Shown: positions 18,231 to 30,171 of the stretch, one piece after another
How positions within the stretch are numbered: the first letter of the stretch is position 1
Layout of the letters: every line of letters starts with the position of its first letter
Origin: Lucinisca nassula
Taxonomy: Eukaryota > Mollusca > Bivalvia > Lucinida > Lucinidae
DNA length: 64,000 nucleotides
Direction of reading: 5' to 3'
NCBI GenBank assembly: GCA_963580285.1
Contig: OY757021.1
Coordinates: 92,615,221-92,679,220, forward strand
Notes under the pieces: generated by a model
Seen by the model: the letters and a program-made list of their open reading frames with translations, nothing else
Told to the model about the DNA's origin: nothing
Databases searched by the model: none
Program-made: the position numbers and the translations under genes

Positions 18231-19120
18231 TTATCCCCACGCTTTTCGAAGAAAAAGTGGGGATATTGTAATTGTCTCCGTCGTCCGTCCTTCCGTCTTA
18301 CCGGACAACTCCTCCCACACTTTTACAGCTAGAAACTTAAAACTTTGGGAACTGATAGGTCTTTGGTCTGAGAGTGCATGACACTTTCGGAATTTTGATC
18401 CTACCCCTAGGGGCCAGGCCAGGGAGTGGGGTGCCCGGGGGGGTAAAAAATCAAAGTTTTTAGAACCTGGTCGTGTGACATATCAAATTGAACAGCATAA
18501 TGAGTAGAATACATAACAATCAAAATTTGACCCCTAGAGTCAGGTTTGAGGTCACCAGAGGTCAAAAACTTGGATTTTCACCCCCATAACCCCCTTTTTA
18601 ACGATTACAGGATAACTCCTCTAACCCCGTTTCAGATAGAAACATGAAACTTTGGGAACTGATAGGTCTTTGGTCTGAGGAGTGCATGACACTTTCGGAA
18701 GTTTGATCCTACCCCTAGGGGCCAGGCCAGGGGCCGGGGTGCCCCGGGGGTAAAAAATCAAAGTTTTCAGAACCTGGTTGTGTGACATATCAAATCGAAC
18801 GGCATAATGAGTAGAATACATAACAATCAAAATTTGACCCCTAGGGTCAGGTTTGAGGTCACCAGAGGTCAAAAACTTGGATTTTCACCCTCATAACCCC
18901 CTTTTTAACGATTACTGGATAACTCCTCCTACGCCATTTCAGATAGAAACATGAAACTTTGGAAACTGATAGGTCTTTGGTCTGAGGAGTGAATGACACT
19001 TTCGGAATTTGGATCTTAAGATTGGGTGGGAGTTGCAATTGAGAACTTATATAGTGGCGTATCTTTAAAAAAAAAAGCGTGGGGATATGCGATGGCGTGC
19101 CATCGACTGTGTGATTCTAG
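18231..19120 (+). mobile_element. Helentron-like element HL-B
   Basis: The 5' hairpin TTATCCCCACGCTTTTC is inversely repeated as AAAGCGTGGGGATA near the 3' end. A terminal hairpin GATGGCGTGCCATC follows, then ATTCTAG before TT. The interior has nearly three units of about 305 bp beginning GATAACTCCTC at about 18304, 18611 and 18919. No gene is seen. Confidence 0.72.
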
Positions 19121-19339
19121 TTTAAAAAAGAAACAAACTAATCAAAGTTATTATTATAAATTATAATAACTTTAAACCAATTTACAACCAATTTTGAGAA
19201 GATTGGCACAAAATTTTGATAACTTTAATCGACAGCAATGACCAGCAACTTTCTTTCTTTCACTCTTTCTTTCTCAGCTGACTGTCAGGAACTCCTTTTA
19301 TTCACAATTATCATACTTTATTTTGGTACCGCAAACTAA

Positions 19340-19740
19340 GAACAATGGTGATTTCGGTGTTCCCGACCAAACCCATCCCTACCAAACCCATCCTGACCAA
19401 ATCCAACAAAACCCTACCCTATCATATCTTTCCCAATCCTATCCAATCATTCAATGGTGATTTCTGACGATTCCAGGATGACATATGCGTGAGAATGTTC
19501 CAGAGCATTATTAGAAGATGAAGATGATTTATGTGGTGATTTTGGTGATTGACATGGCGATTCCCACTACCAAACCCATCCCTACCAAATCCAACCAGAC
19601 CAAATCCAACATTTCCCTACCCTACCATGTCTTTCTCAACCCGATCAAATCATACAATGGTAATTTCTGAGCTACCCAGGGTGATTTCTGTGGTGATTTC
19701 GATAGATTTCGGTCTTTCCGGTGACCGCAACTGACCAGTC
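19340..19740. repeat. Two tandem copies of the GGTGATTTCGGT repeat
   Basis: About 19340-19480 and 19540-19740 are similar (CCAAACCCATCCCTACCAAA, then CAATGGT(G/A)ATTTCTGA). They match the complement of 12540-12780. No coding signal. Confidence 0.6.
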
Positions 19741-21503
19741 TAACTGATTTGGACCTTTTAGCTTTGTGTTTTGTCGCTCGCTTTGTAACTCAAGGGTCAT
19801 GGGTTCAATCGCCGGAAAACTTTGTATACAACATTGGGTGGCTTTTGTTAAAATGATAACCCTAGGCTGACCTTGACTTATTAACAGCAAGGTCAAATGT
19901 GCTGCCTTAGGCCTTTCAACATGGAAAAGGTAAAACAAAGCACTTTTAAAAAACTTTGGTGGTCTATGACATGAGAGTAGGAACAAAATTTGTTTGTTTG
20001 TTTGAGGTTTTACATCCCCATTAACACTGCATATGTCATTTTGGAGATGTTGCTTCGAGTTTTGTGGGACTTTTACCCGACATTGAGATGAAATGACATC
20101 TCAAGCCCTGCCGCCCAATGAAATCGATATAGTTTATATGCATGGACGGTCCGACTCGCACCACCTTACCTGGGGGGCTTAGAATCTCTTAGCAGTTTAC
20201 CAGTACTCATGTGCGGTCTGTTTCAGCTCTGCATGGAAGCATTATGCAGCCCAATCTATTTCCTCAAGCCCCGATGGGCAGGGGCCAAGTAGGTACAAAA
20301 TTAATGTATATGAATGCCAAAGGCCAAGCTTGGTCCAAGTTCATTTAGATTGCAGGTCCATTAACATTTCAAAGGACCTAAACAGCTGGGCCAGTTTCAT
20401 TTTATTTGCCACCCTCGAACAATTGGGGAATGAAATCTTGATTGAATGGTCCTGGTGACCTGGTCACATGACCAAACTAGCCCCCATGCCCAAGTATGGT
20501 AAAAACCTGTAAAAGGTCTTCGCTGGAAGTGTTTGGCCAATTTTATATAGCATTAGGTGACTGAGTGCTACAAGATTTGCTGAAAAAATGACACTAGCTG
20601 GCTTTGACCAATTTTACAGCAAGGTCAAATTTGTTCCCTTAGGCTTCTGAATGGGAAGATGGTAGAACAATGCATTTTTAAAAAAAAAACTAGTGTGCTT
20701 TATGGCATGGAGTAGGTGCATGAATGTCAGATGTCAAGGTTGCCATTGGCCTTTGCCCAAGGTCACTTGGATTACAGGTGCATTGACATTTAAAATGACA
20801 TTTTTTCTAAAACTGCAGAGCCAATTTTAGTTTAATATGCATTTTTCTGACAATGGCAAAATGAAAGTTGATTCAAATGGTTCAGGTCACGACAAAGATG
20901 GCCAGCATGCCTAAATATGGTAAAACCCCTAAGAATCTTCTTTGCCAGAACCTCTTGGCCAATTACCTTGAAATTTTGTTTGTACCTTTATTTGACAAAT
21001 TTGTTCCTTTGATGACCCTAGGTTGACCTTGACTTATCCTTTGACAAGTTTAAATTTGGTCCCTTTGGCTTTTGAATGGGAAAGAGGTTAAAATGTATTT
21101 TTCTAAAACTGTTGTGATTATGAAAGAGAGAGGTACTATATATGAATGTCTGTGAATGCTGTTATATGTTAAGGTCATTCAGTGACCTTGGCCTAGGTGT
21201 CCTTCAACTTTTCAGCTTATATGAAAGTTTGTTCAAATGGTCCAAGTCACATGACCAAAATGGCTGCCATGGTCATATATAATAAGTTTAAATCTTCTTC
21301 AGAACCTCTGGGCCAGTTTCTTGAAACTTCTTGTGCAGCTTAGGTGACTAGTACTACAATATTTTATAATTGAGGACCCCAGATTAAAATGACCATCACC
21401 TTTTTTTATCAGTACCAAAGATCATAGACACTCAGATGAGGGAAAAAGGGACCAAATAATACACAGAGCTCAGGGGAGTGATCAGGACCTCATGGTCCTC
21501 TTG
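19741..21503 (+). mobile_element. 5'-truncated Helentron-like element (HL-H relative) with family S insertion
   Basis: Units containing 'GACCTTGACTTAT', 'AACCTCTGGGCCAGTTTCTTG' and 'TGGTAGAACAATGCA' repeat. The 3' end has the hairpin AGGACCTCATGGTCCT followed by CTTG before TT, like HL-H at 57630. A family S copy (19988-20296) is inserted. At about 19795-19815 a B-box-like GGGTTCAATCGCC suggests a SINE fragment at the left. Confidence 0.55.
19988..20296 (-). repeat. Family S SINE-like repeat
   Basis: Full-length minus-strand copy with (TTTG)n at its left, matching a CAAA tail on the minus strand. Confidence 0.85.
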
Positions 21504-22307
21504 TTCCTCAGCGAGATAACGGTAATTAAAACTGATTGTTTGATACATTGAAGTGCTGTTATTATTTCTGTGCTGTCAGTCTCTGTCCCCGCTTGTCTTT
21601 AAGGTTTTACCCTAAATCTTGTTGCCATAGTAATAGATTTCCAATATTTACAGCATTGATTATTTTTCTCAGCTCACCAAAGCTTTTATTGCATGGTGTG
21701 CTAAATGTACTGAGAGATGTCTGTATGAAGGCATTAGAAATCTGTTCAAGATTAAATAGCTTTTCTCCTTGAAAGTTAATTGAATATAAAAAAGGGGATT
21801 TTTTTTTTTCTTAGTGTCCACACAATCACTCTTTAAAAGAAACACAGACATACTGGTAAACAAACTATGTCTGGCAGTGACCTCAAATCAATAACAAAGC
21901 TAAAAATAGAAAGGATTTTCCAGTATAAATTTGCGCTTGGGTTTATCGTATAAACAGGACACGCCCTCTGCTTATACAGCAGGCACAACAGCCCAGGGGA
22001 TGTCAACGCTGATTGTCATGCTGACGGTCCAAGTTCGAATCTCACTGATTGCGTTTTGTTTATTATATATTTGTTTTAACGTTTTATATTAAATTATATA
22101 TATATTTCAATTTCCCTTTTTTTCATCTTCGTTTCTCATAAACAAGTTTTATGCAGTCAAATGATATGTGCTTGAAAATGATCAAGAACTATGTTCTGTA
22201 CACGTCGTAAATATCCACTTTTAACATGCCACACGGGTAGAGCAGATTTCACATGTCGCGTGTGTGTATATTACGAGGCAAAAAAAAAAAAATCATTCAA
22301 CTTACGT

Positions 22308-22378
22308 TGGTTTCGAACCAGCCACTTTTGGGTCTGCAGAACAACACCTCTACACTCTCGGCCACGAAATCCACAAGG
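22308..22378 (-). other. tRNA-like sequence (possible SINE head)
   Basis: The minus strand carries an A-box-like TGGCCGAGAGTG and a B box GGTTCGAAACC at tRNA spacing, with a long variable region. Stem pairing is weak. Nothing else is recognised in 21504-22480 except a second B-box-like GTTCGAATCTC near 22033. Confidence 0.35.
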
Positions 22379-22482
22379 CTTTGGCTGTATGTAAATAATC
22401 TTACTCCTAGGTTTCAAGTAAAGGCCATATCATATGAATATTCGAGTAAACTAATTATGACGTAACTGCCAGGAATTCCTTG

Positions 22483-22791
22483 TCGGGGGCCCCCGCCCAT
22501 AGGGGCTTGAAGAAATATATGGGCTGCATGATGCTTCCACGCAGAGCTGAATCTGGCCCGCACACTAGTACTGGTAAACCGCTTAGAGGATCTAAGCCTG
22601 TCCAGGAACCGCGGTGCGAGGCGGACCGTCCATGCTAATAAACCCTATTGGTTTCATTGGGCGACAGGGTTTGAGATGTCATTTCATCTCAATGTCGGGT
22701 AAAAGTCCCACAAAATTGGAAGCAACGTCTCCAAAATGACCTTTACAGTGTTGACGGGGACGTTAAACCTCAAATCAAACAAATTCCTTGT
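22483..22791 (+). repeat. Family S SINE-like repeat
   Basis: Full-length copy ending CAAATCAAACAAA. Confidence 0.85.
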
Positions 22792-22849
22792 CGGACTATA
22801 CATGTGTGCATGAAGACATACACACTCAAATACAAACACACACACACAT

Positions 22850-23075
22850 TGAGATTGGTCAGGCCCACCGGAGTCCAATGGTTGGTTTTCTTTTGTTCCA
22901 GCGTTTCAATTATTTCATGATGTCGAGTCCCCATTATTGTTTCATCTTTGTATTTGTTTGATTTTTATGTACTCAGAGATGTTGCACTGATGAGTCAGAA
23001 GTTCTTCACGTTATTTGTCTAAACCACAACAGAACCAAGGGTTAGACTTGTGGCCACATAAAACCAATTAAAGCC
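22850..23075. repeat. Dispersed repeat, paralogous to 13300-13560, ending in a C-run
   Basis: Same order of blocks as 13300-13560. It is followed by a poly-C tract and (AC)n at 23070-23116, a likely slippage-prone site. Confidence 0.6.
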
Positions 23076-23175
23076 CCCCTCCCCCCCCCCCCCCCCCCCC
23101 ACACACACACACATACAGTAAAATGTTTTTGCTGACTTTTCCAAGGTGGTGCTTCTATTCTGGTTAGGCGGGCTG

Positions 23176-23388
23176 TTAACCCTTATCTTGCTGAATATTC
23201 ATTTAAGCCACACCCATTTCTGTCTATCAACCAATCAAATTACTTGATGTAATTTATTGCTACAAATTCACAAACTGAATGCCAAACAGTGTAGATCCTG
23301 ATCAGATGGCTTCTTCAGAAGCCATCTGATCTGGATCTACACTGTTTGCAAAGATAGGGGTTGTCGTGAACAGCAAGATAAGGGTTAA
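23176..23388. mobile_element. Palindrome-centred MITE, family P1
   Basis: Ends TTAACCCTTATCTTGCTG and CAGCAAGATAAGGGTTAA are inverted repeats. The centre is a near-perfect palindrome of about 64 bp (AACAGTGTAGATCC... with GGCTTCTTCAGAAGCC in the middle). Other family P1 copies: 33651-33863, 34236-34400, 34397-34609, 34890-35117, 35337-35515, 45014-45225, 61537-61747. Confidence 0.85.
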
Positions 23389-23950
23389 ACATGTCTGTAG
23401 CTACCATCTTCAATAGCATTTTGGGGATTGCTTTAGGTATCCCTATTCTAGTAACCTTACACTGAACGTTACACATTTTGACACTGAAAAAAGTTGCAAA
23501 ATGTTTGTACAGTCTTGAAGAATTAGCTGCAATACACATTAAAAACAATTATAATTATCAATTTTGACTTATTCAAATTGATAACGACTTGAATTATTTA
23601 TGTTCCCCAACCGTTAAATAACAGAATTCTCTGTCAAAAATAGAATAAAAACGAAAAAATAGGCCTGACACCCCTTATGACAAATGAACTTGTCCAACAT
23701 ATAGCAATGGAAGAGTCAAGTATACAATGGGTTAATATTGACCATCTTTAGCTCCTGATAAATGTTGTTTTTTTTTTGGCCTGTTATTCCTTTACTGTAT
23801 ATGAAATCTATTGTTGAAACTTCACATCTACATTTGTATATAGACCACTGAAGGTAGCATGTTGTGGCCAAGAGTACTATTTTAGATTTAAGCTTTTCCA
23901 GCTCTTGAGTTATTTGCCCTTGAAAAAAGTTTTTCCCTGTAACAGTCTGG

Positions 23951-24217
23951 ATAGTAGTCGCAGATAAGATTGACTAGGCGGAGCTATCGTTTGTACCTGC
24001 CATAGGAATATTCCATTAACAAAAAGGTAAACCAAGTCACCGGATTGTGTGAATTCAACTGTAACACAAGCATAGTTGTGGCATGTATGACCATTTCGTC
24101 CGCTTGAAGAAAACGTGCGAAAGGCACAGAACCGAATAATCTGGTGGACTCAGCGAATTTGACCTATATTAACAACACCTGAATAGCTCAGCCTTGTCAA
24201 TCTTATCTGCGACTACC
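23951..24217. mobile_element. MITE with perfect 21-bp terminal inverted repeats
   Basis: GTAGTCGCAGATAAGATTG at 23953 is mirrored exactly by CAATCTTATCTGCGACTAC ending at 24217. The interior of about 225 bp is non-coding. Confidence 0.8.
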
Positions 24218-24409
24218 ATACAATATACATACAAAAGGTGATAGGTCTAGTTTGAATACCAGGAAATAAAGAAGGCTATGGTTGTCCCATTTATAAGATT
24301 ACAGATGACTCTCGTTATCTCAAAGTCTAAGGAACCAAAGAAATTACATGTACTTAGAGTTTGAAATTACCAAACTGTGACATCATCCATAAATCTATTG
24401 CATCTGTAT

Positions 24410-24790
24410 TTCGCCCCTGCCCATCCGGGCTTCAAGAAATAGATTAGGCTACATGTGCTGAAACTGACCACACATAAGTACTGGTAAGCTGCTTAGAAGG
24501 TCTAAGCTAGACCAGTGCATATAAGCCTTTTGGTTTCATTTGGTGGCAGGGCTTGCGATGTAATTAGGGCCCCGCACTGAAAGTGTGGGTGCCCTATAGT
24601 AATCACTATGTCCGTCCGTCTGTCTGTCCGTCTGTCCGTCCACAAATTTTCCTACTCCTCTGATAGCGCTGCCGGGGCCCTAGTCAGTTTCACTGACAGC
24701 TCTAGTTTCATTTCAGTGTTGGGTAAAAGACCCACAAAATTGGAGGCAGCGGTTCCAAAATGACCTAAATAGTGTTGACATGGATGATAA
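24410..24790 (+). repeat. Family S copy interrupted by HL-C
   Basis: Diverged family S sequence before 24565 and after 24706 forms one copy, split at its ATTTCA region by the small element HL-C. Confidence 0.7.
24566..24705 (+). mobile_element. Minimal Helentron-like element HL-C (about 140 bp)
   Basis: 5' AGGGCCCCGCAC, inverted CCGGGGCCCTA near the 3' end, a terminal hairpin GTCAGTTTCACTGAC and then CTCTAG before TT. There are no internal tandem units, so it is essentially two ends joined. It sits between T and T of a family S copy. Confidence 0.72.
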
Positions 24791-25489
24791 CTGTTATAAA
24801 ACAAGCTGACCACTACTTTTATTGATTGCCTATTAAGCTTAATTACAGCAGTAACTTATGTAAACATAGGTGATTAATGGCTATTGCTGTGTTGTGTTTA
24901 ATTGCTGTCAAACATGATTGAGGACTTAATTACTAATAAGGAGTGATTCTTTGCTGAATGGGAAGGTTGGTTGATTAAGTCAATTGTTAATTTGTTTGGA
25001 CATTTTTTCACATGTCACTTATCATGTTGATAAACTTCCACAACAGTTTCCATGGTTTCCCTTTACACAGTAATGGCGGACATACAATTTGCCGAATTTT
25101 TACTTTGCTTTGAACTTCGACATAAGCATTGCAAATGGTACTGTGCATAAAAAAAACACATAGAATTATCCGATATTTTTGCATAACTGAATTCAACATG
25201 GTGAAAAGCAATGAAATATAGAGAAAAAAGTTGGGAACCAAAAATAACTTCTGCATAAGTGATACCATCGAGATAGCCAAAGTCGAGATAGAAGGAAGGA
25301 ATGCAGTAGTTTAGGTATTGATTGAGGCCTTCAACAGAGTCCTCCAAGAAATCTTCTGACTTGTAATTGACACCTAAATCATACCTACTAAATAGCTTAT
25401 CAGGTAACTGTTAATGTTGTTGTTTAGACAAATTATGATACTGTGTACTTTTTTCACTGATAAATGCAATTTTCATCCACAAATTACTG

Positions 25490-26848
25490 TTGTTTGTCTC
25501 AGGACTTAGGCATATGTAACAATGATAGGTATAAAATACTCTTGTACTGCCGGCTTTTATAGTGACACGTGAGTGAGTGTTGGCCTGTTACTCCGGCGGA
25601 CAGGGTTTGATCCCAAAGCTTGGTGAAGGTGATTAGCATTATTATCACCTCGTCTGCTGAGTGCAATAACGATGTAACTGACATTTTGGCCAAAATAGTT
25701 TTTTTTTCATAAATGGGTGCCTTAGGACTTGACACACTTGGTAAATAAGTTCTACAGCTGGATTCTGCCTCAATCAAGATTTATTTCAGCATTTTGGAAT
25801 TTTTTTTGTCAGTTACACCGTTTTTGCCATGACTTTTAGAGAAAAAGTTGGCGCAAAAACAGTGTAAGTGCACTTACCCCATTTTTGCGCAAAGTTTTTT
25901 AATACCTCAAAAATATTGAATCCTGCTGCTTGATATTTCAAAATAACATGTAAGTACCATGCAGAATGTATAAAATGTGACCTATTACCTACCAAGTACC
26001 TTTAATTTACTGCTTTACCATGTAAAAGGCAAAGAAATAAGGTTTGTACATTTACGCCGTTTTAGCGCTGGATGCAATTACACTGTTTTTGCACCAAAAA
26101 AGTTGAAAAAACACTCGGCGCAGAAATGGTGTATTAATCCTTAAATGCTAAAGATTTCTTTTCAACTGTCATTTCTTCAACAATAAACATCACATACAAA
26201 TGAAAGAAATCGCCATGAAGTTAAGAAACCAGCTTATAGTATGGTTTTCTATGCCATTCTTTAATAAAACAGTTTTTTGTCTCTCCTGAAAAGTTGCCAT
26301 TTTGCACTTACAACGTTATTGCACTCAGCAGACGACCTGTTACATTTAGCACCCAACTGACCTACAAAGACTTGAACCACATCCGTGTACCGGCAAATTT
26401 AGTTGGAAAGATTGAGAGATTCTAGGACGAATCTTAAGTAGGATGGGGAGTATGTAGTAGTGATAGGTATAAAATACACTTGTGCTGCCTTGTGGTACTT
26501 AGCTGGCTTTTATAGCGACGTGGTCGCAATGAGTGTTGGCCAGTTACTCCAGCAGACGGTTTGATCCAAAGGCTATAGGAAAAGGTGATAAGCATTTTTT
26601 CATCTGTTACATTTGGCAACCAACCTAAATGACCCACAGAGACTCGGACCAATTAAGTTGGAAAGATTGAGAGATTCGAGGATGAATCTTGAATAGGAGG
26701 GGGAATATGTACTAGTGATAAGTATAAAATACACTGTACTGCCTTGCGGTACAAGCCAGCTTTTATAGCCATGCGTTTGAGTGTTGGCTTGTTACTCCAC
26801 TGGACAGGGTTCAATCCCTGGCCGGGTAAAGGTGACAAGCATTTTTTT
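25490..26848. repeat. Tandem array of tRNA-related SINE-like units, with one MITE inserted
   Basis: Three units (starting about 25500, 26440 and 26690) share TAGGTATAAAATAC, 'GTTGGC.TGTTACTCC', a B-box-like GGGTTCAATCCC and 'GGAAAGATTGAGAGATTC'. The first is split by the MITE at 25651-26334. HL-D begins in the T-run of the third. Confidence 0.65.
25651..26334. mobile_element. 684-bp TIR element with 4-bp target duplication
   Basis: Ends CGTCTGCTGAGTGCAATAACG and its exact complement flank the element. ACCT is duplicated at 25647-25650 and 26335-26338. The interior repeats 'CCGTTTTTGC'-like blocks (25810-26130) and has no transposase gene. Confidence 0.8.
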
Positions 26849-27816
26849 ATGCCTCCGCCATTCGAAGAATTGTGGAAAGCGCATATAGCGTTGCACCTGT
26901 CCGTACGTCCGTCCGTGCGTGCGTCAGAAACTTAAACGCGGTCAATAACTTCCTTATTTCTCGATGAATTCTATAATTACTCGGCAGAAATGTTAACCAT
27001 CATGAGACGACGTGTCACGTGCAAAACCCAGGTCCATACCAACAAGGTCAAGGTCATACTTAGAGGTCAAAGGTAAAAAAAAGGGTCCGAAACATAAACA
27101 CAGCCAATAACTTTCTTATTTCTGGATGGATTTTGAAATTACTTTGTAGAAATGTTGACCATCATGAGACGATGTGTCACATGCAAAACCTCCAAGGTCA
27201 AAATCATACTTAGAGGCCAAAGGTAAAAAAAAGGGTCCGAAACTTAAACGCAGTCAATAACTTACTTATTTCTGGATGGATGTTGAAATTACTTTGAAGA
27301 AATGTTAACCATCATGAGACGATGTATCACGTGCAAAACCCAGGTCTGTACCTCCAAGGTCAAGGTCATACTTAGAGGTCAAAGATAAAAAAAAGTGTCT
27401 GAAACTTAAATGCAGTCAATAACTAATTATTTCTGGGTGGGTTTTGAAATTACTTAGAAGAAATGTTAACCATCATGAGACGATGTGTCACATGCAAACC
27501 CAGATCTGTACCTCCAAGGTCAAGGTCATACTTAGAGGTCAAAGGTTAAAGAAATGGTCCGAAACTTAAACACAGTCAATAACTTTCTTATCTCTGGATG
27601 GATTTTGAAATTACTTGGCAGAAATGTTGGCCATCATGAGACAATCTGCCTCACACAAAACCATGGTCCTTACCTCCATGGTCAAGGTCATACTTAGAGG
27701 TCAAATGTGAAAAAAGAGTCCAAAACTTAAACACGGTCAATAACTTCCTATTGATGAATACAAACATGGACATATTTTCAGGCGGGGGCATCCGTCTCCT
27801 ATGGACACTTTTCTAG
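26848..27816 (+). mobile_element. Helentron-like element HL-D
   Basis: 5' TTATGCCTCCGCCATTCGAAG, with the inverted partner GGCGGGGGCAT near the 3' end, ending TTTTCTAG before TTTT. About six units of roughly 155-160 bp contain 'ACTTAAACGCGGTCAATAAC' and 'AACCATCATGAGACGA'. It was inserted in a T-run. Confidence 0.72.
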
Positions 27817-28593
27817 TTTTTAGCTCACCAGAGCCGAAGGCTCCGGGGGAACTTATAGGATAGGCAGTTGTCTGCATCCGTCAACACTTTCAAACAACAT
27901 CTCCTCTGAAGCCACTGGGCCGATTGGGCCCAAATTTTATCTGTAGCATCCTTGGGCTGGGAGAGTGAAAGTTTGTGTTTTTTATGAAAATCGGCTCATC
28001 AGTTTGGTTGCTATTGTAACTTATAGTTGCCATAGACTTATAATGGGGTAAATTGAAAAATGACATTTACTGCCAAGCCTCTGCAGATATTTGGACAAAA
28101 CTTTCATAGAAATGTTCCTTAGACAATCTACTATCTGCCATATGCTTTTAGGCCTATGATCATTTTTATTGGTTGCCATGGAAACCAAAATGCAAAAAAA
28201 TAGAAAATAAATACTTAAAAAATCATCCCCACAGAAACCATATTATGCTCTAGGAGGCTGAGAGTTTATGAAAATATTCACAATATTTGCCTTTACAGGT
28301 CTTGTGTTTTTTTATGAAATTCGGCTCTTTAGTTTTGGTTGCTATGGCAACTTAGATTTTCCATAGACTGATCATGGGGAACATTGAAAAATGGCATTAA
28401 CGGCCAAACCTTTGCAGATATTTTGACAAAACTTTTATAGAAATGTTCCTTGAGTAAATGTCTCCCAGCCATATGCTTTAATGCCAACATGGGGGTCCCC
28501 CAGGTTAAGCTGGGGCCATGCCCCACCACTCCACTTCATAAAAGGCCATATAACTCGGAAACCATCCAGATCCCCACCCCAAAACCATATATA

Positions 28594-30171
28594 CTACTCA
28601 AAGTTTGATAGGGATCACTTTTTATGTACCAAATTTTACACAGAAAATTTATAAGTTCTTGACAGAATTTGTACTCGGTATGTTGATAAATATCTTAAGC
28701 AGAAACTCGTGTGCAGTTCAGTACTCATAAAAGTGTACATTTCTCACAATTCGCAAATGAATTCATGCACCCCCAAAATCTTGCGTAGCACTGCTTTCCA
28801 ACAGACCAATCAAACTTGTCAGTGTTCCTTTACCAAGCGTAAAAAGGACTTTATTTGATTTGTGAAACACTAAAATGCCTAGGGGGACAATTAAGAAACC
28901 GTCTGAGCCCCGAAGAAATGAATCATTGCGTCGGAATGTTGGAATCTTGCGTCTCTCAACGTCGTGTTGCTGGGATTCTGAATGTGTCTCAGAGCGTGGT
29001 TTCACTAATGTAGAGTCGGCATCTTACCCACGGAAATCCTTCACACAGCCGCGGCGGGGTCGAGAAAGGGCTACAACTCAACGTCAGGGCCGTTTCTTGT
29101 TGATTCAGTCTCGACGTCAACGGTTCCTGAACGCTACGCGTTTGCATAACGAGCTTATGAACAGAACTGGAGTACGAATTTCTACACAAACTGTCAGAAA
29201 CAGACTCCATGAGTTCGGACCTAATGCCATGAGGCCTGCTGTACGTGTCCCGTTGACGAGACAGCACGTGCTAGACCGGTTAGACTTTGTCAGAACTCAC
29301 ACCAGGTGGACGGTTCGTGACTTGACGCCAGTACTGTTTACTGAGGGGTCCAGATTCTGTCTAGACTTCACTTATAAACGTCAATTAGTGTGGCGAATGT
29401 CTAAACAGCGATTCGATGACTTGAATGTGGCAGAGCATGATCGCTATGGAAAGGGGTCAGTCATGGTTTGGGTTGGGATAAGCGTGAACGGTAAACCTGA
29501 CTTGTACATCGTTGAAAACGGAACGTTAATGGCAATGAGGTACTGTAATGAGATTCTTGATGAGTTTGTGAGACCATATGCAGATGCTATCGGCCCGGAC
29601 TTTATTCTGATGGATGATAATGCCTGTCCCAACCCTGCCAACGTCACTGATTCCTACCTGGAACGTGAGACAATCGTTCGTATGGACTGGTCTGCTCGGT
29701 CACCGCACTTAAATCCGATTGAGCATGCGCGGGACATGCTACAGAGTGCTGTTTCAGCCCGACCTGTGCATCCGAGGAATTTACAGGAGCTCAAAGATGC
29801 ATTGGTTGCTGAATGAAAGCTGATTTCACAAAACCGGATACAGACTCGGATTACGAGCATGCACAAGCGATGTCGTACTGTAATTGATGCCCTTGTACGC
29901 CATACACGTTATTAAGCACGTTTGTCTAAACAAATTTGGAAATTGGTGAAAAATCAGTTGTCCAAATCCCTTCGTGTTACGGCAAATTTTGGGGGTGCCA
30001 AGACGTTTGCTGTTGTCACGCTTGAATGCAGTACCAGTTGACAAAATTAATCACTAGGTTTTGTGAAGGATACGTTTTCTATCATTATGTATCAAATTTG
30101 GATTCAGCTGATTAATTCATCCAAAAATTATTTTGGATTAAATAAAGTGATCCCTATCAAACTTTGAGTAG
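28594..30171 (+). mobile_element. Tc1-like transposon (1578 bp), flanked by TA
   Basis: Inverted ends of about 28 bp beginning CTACTCAAAGTTTGATAGGG, with TA at 28592-28593 and 30172-30173. It is inserted into an HL-A unit of the AACCATATATATTCTTG type. It carries one degraded transposase gene. Confidence 0.9.
28875..29816 (+). pseudogene. Tc1-type DDE transposase, frameshifted and with altered first catalytic site
   Basis: The long frame contains GSVMVWVGISVNGKPDLY, LMDDNACPNPA (second catalytic Asp) and SPHLNPIEHARDML (third, Glu), which identify a Tc1 family DDE transposase. Where the first catalytic Asp of an F(S/T)DESRF motif is expected, the sequence reads FTEGSRF. The N-terminal helix-turn-helix is not in this frame: an adjacent frame from about 28905 reads SPEEMNHCVGMLESCVSQRR, so a frameshift lies near 28990-29040. 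Intact ends with a broken gene mean this copy could move only by enzyme supplied from elsewhere. The minus-strand ORFs are shadows. Confidence 0.85.
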
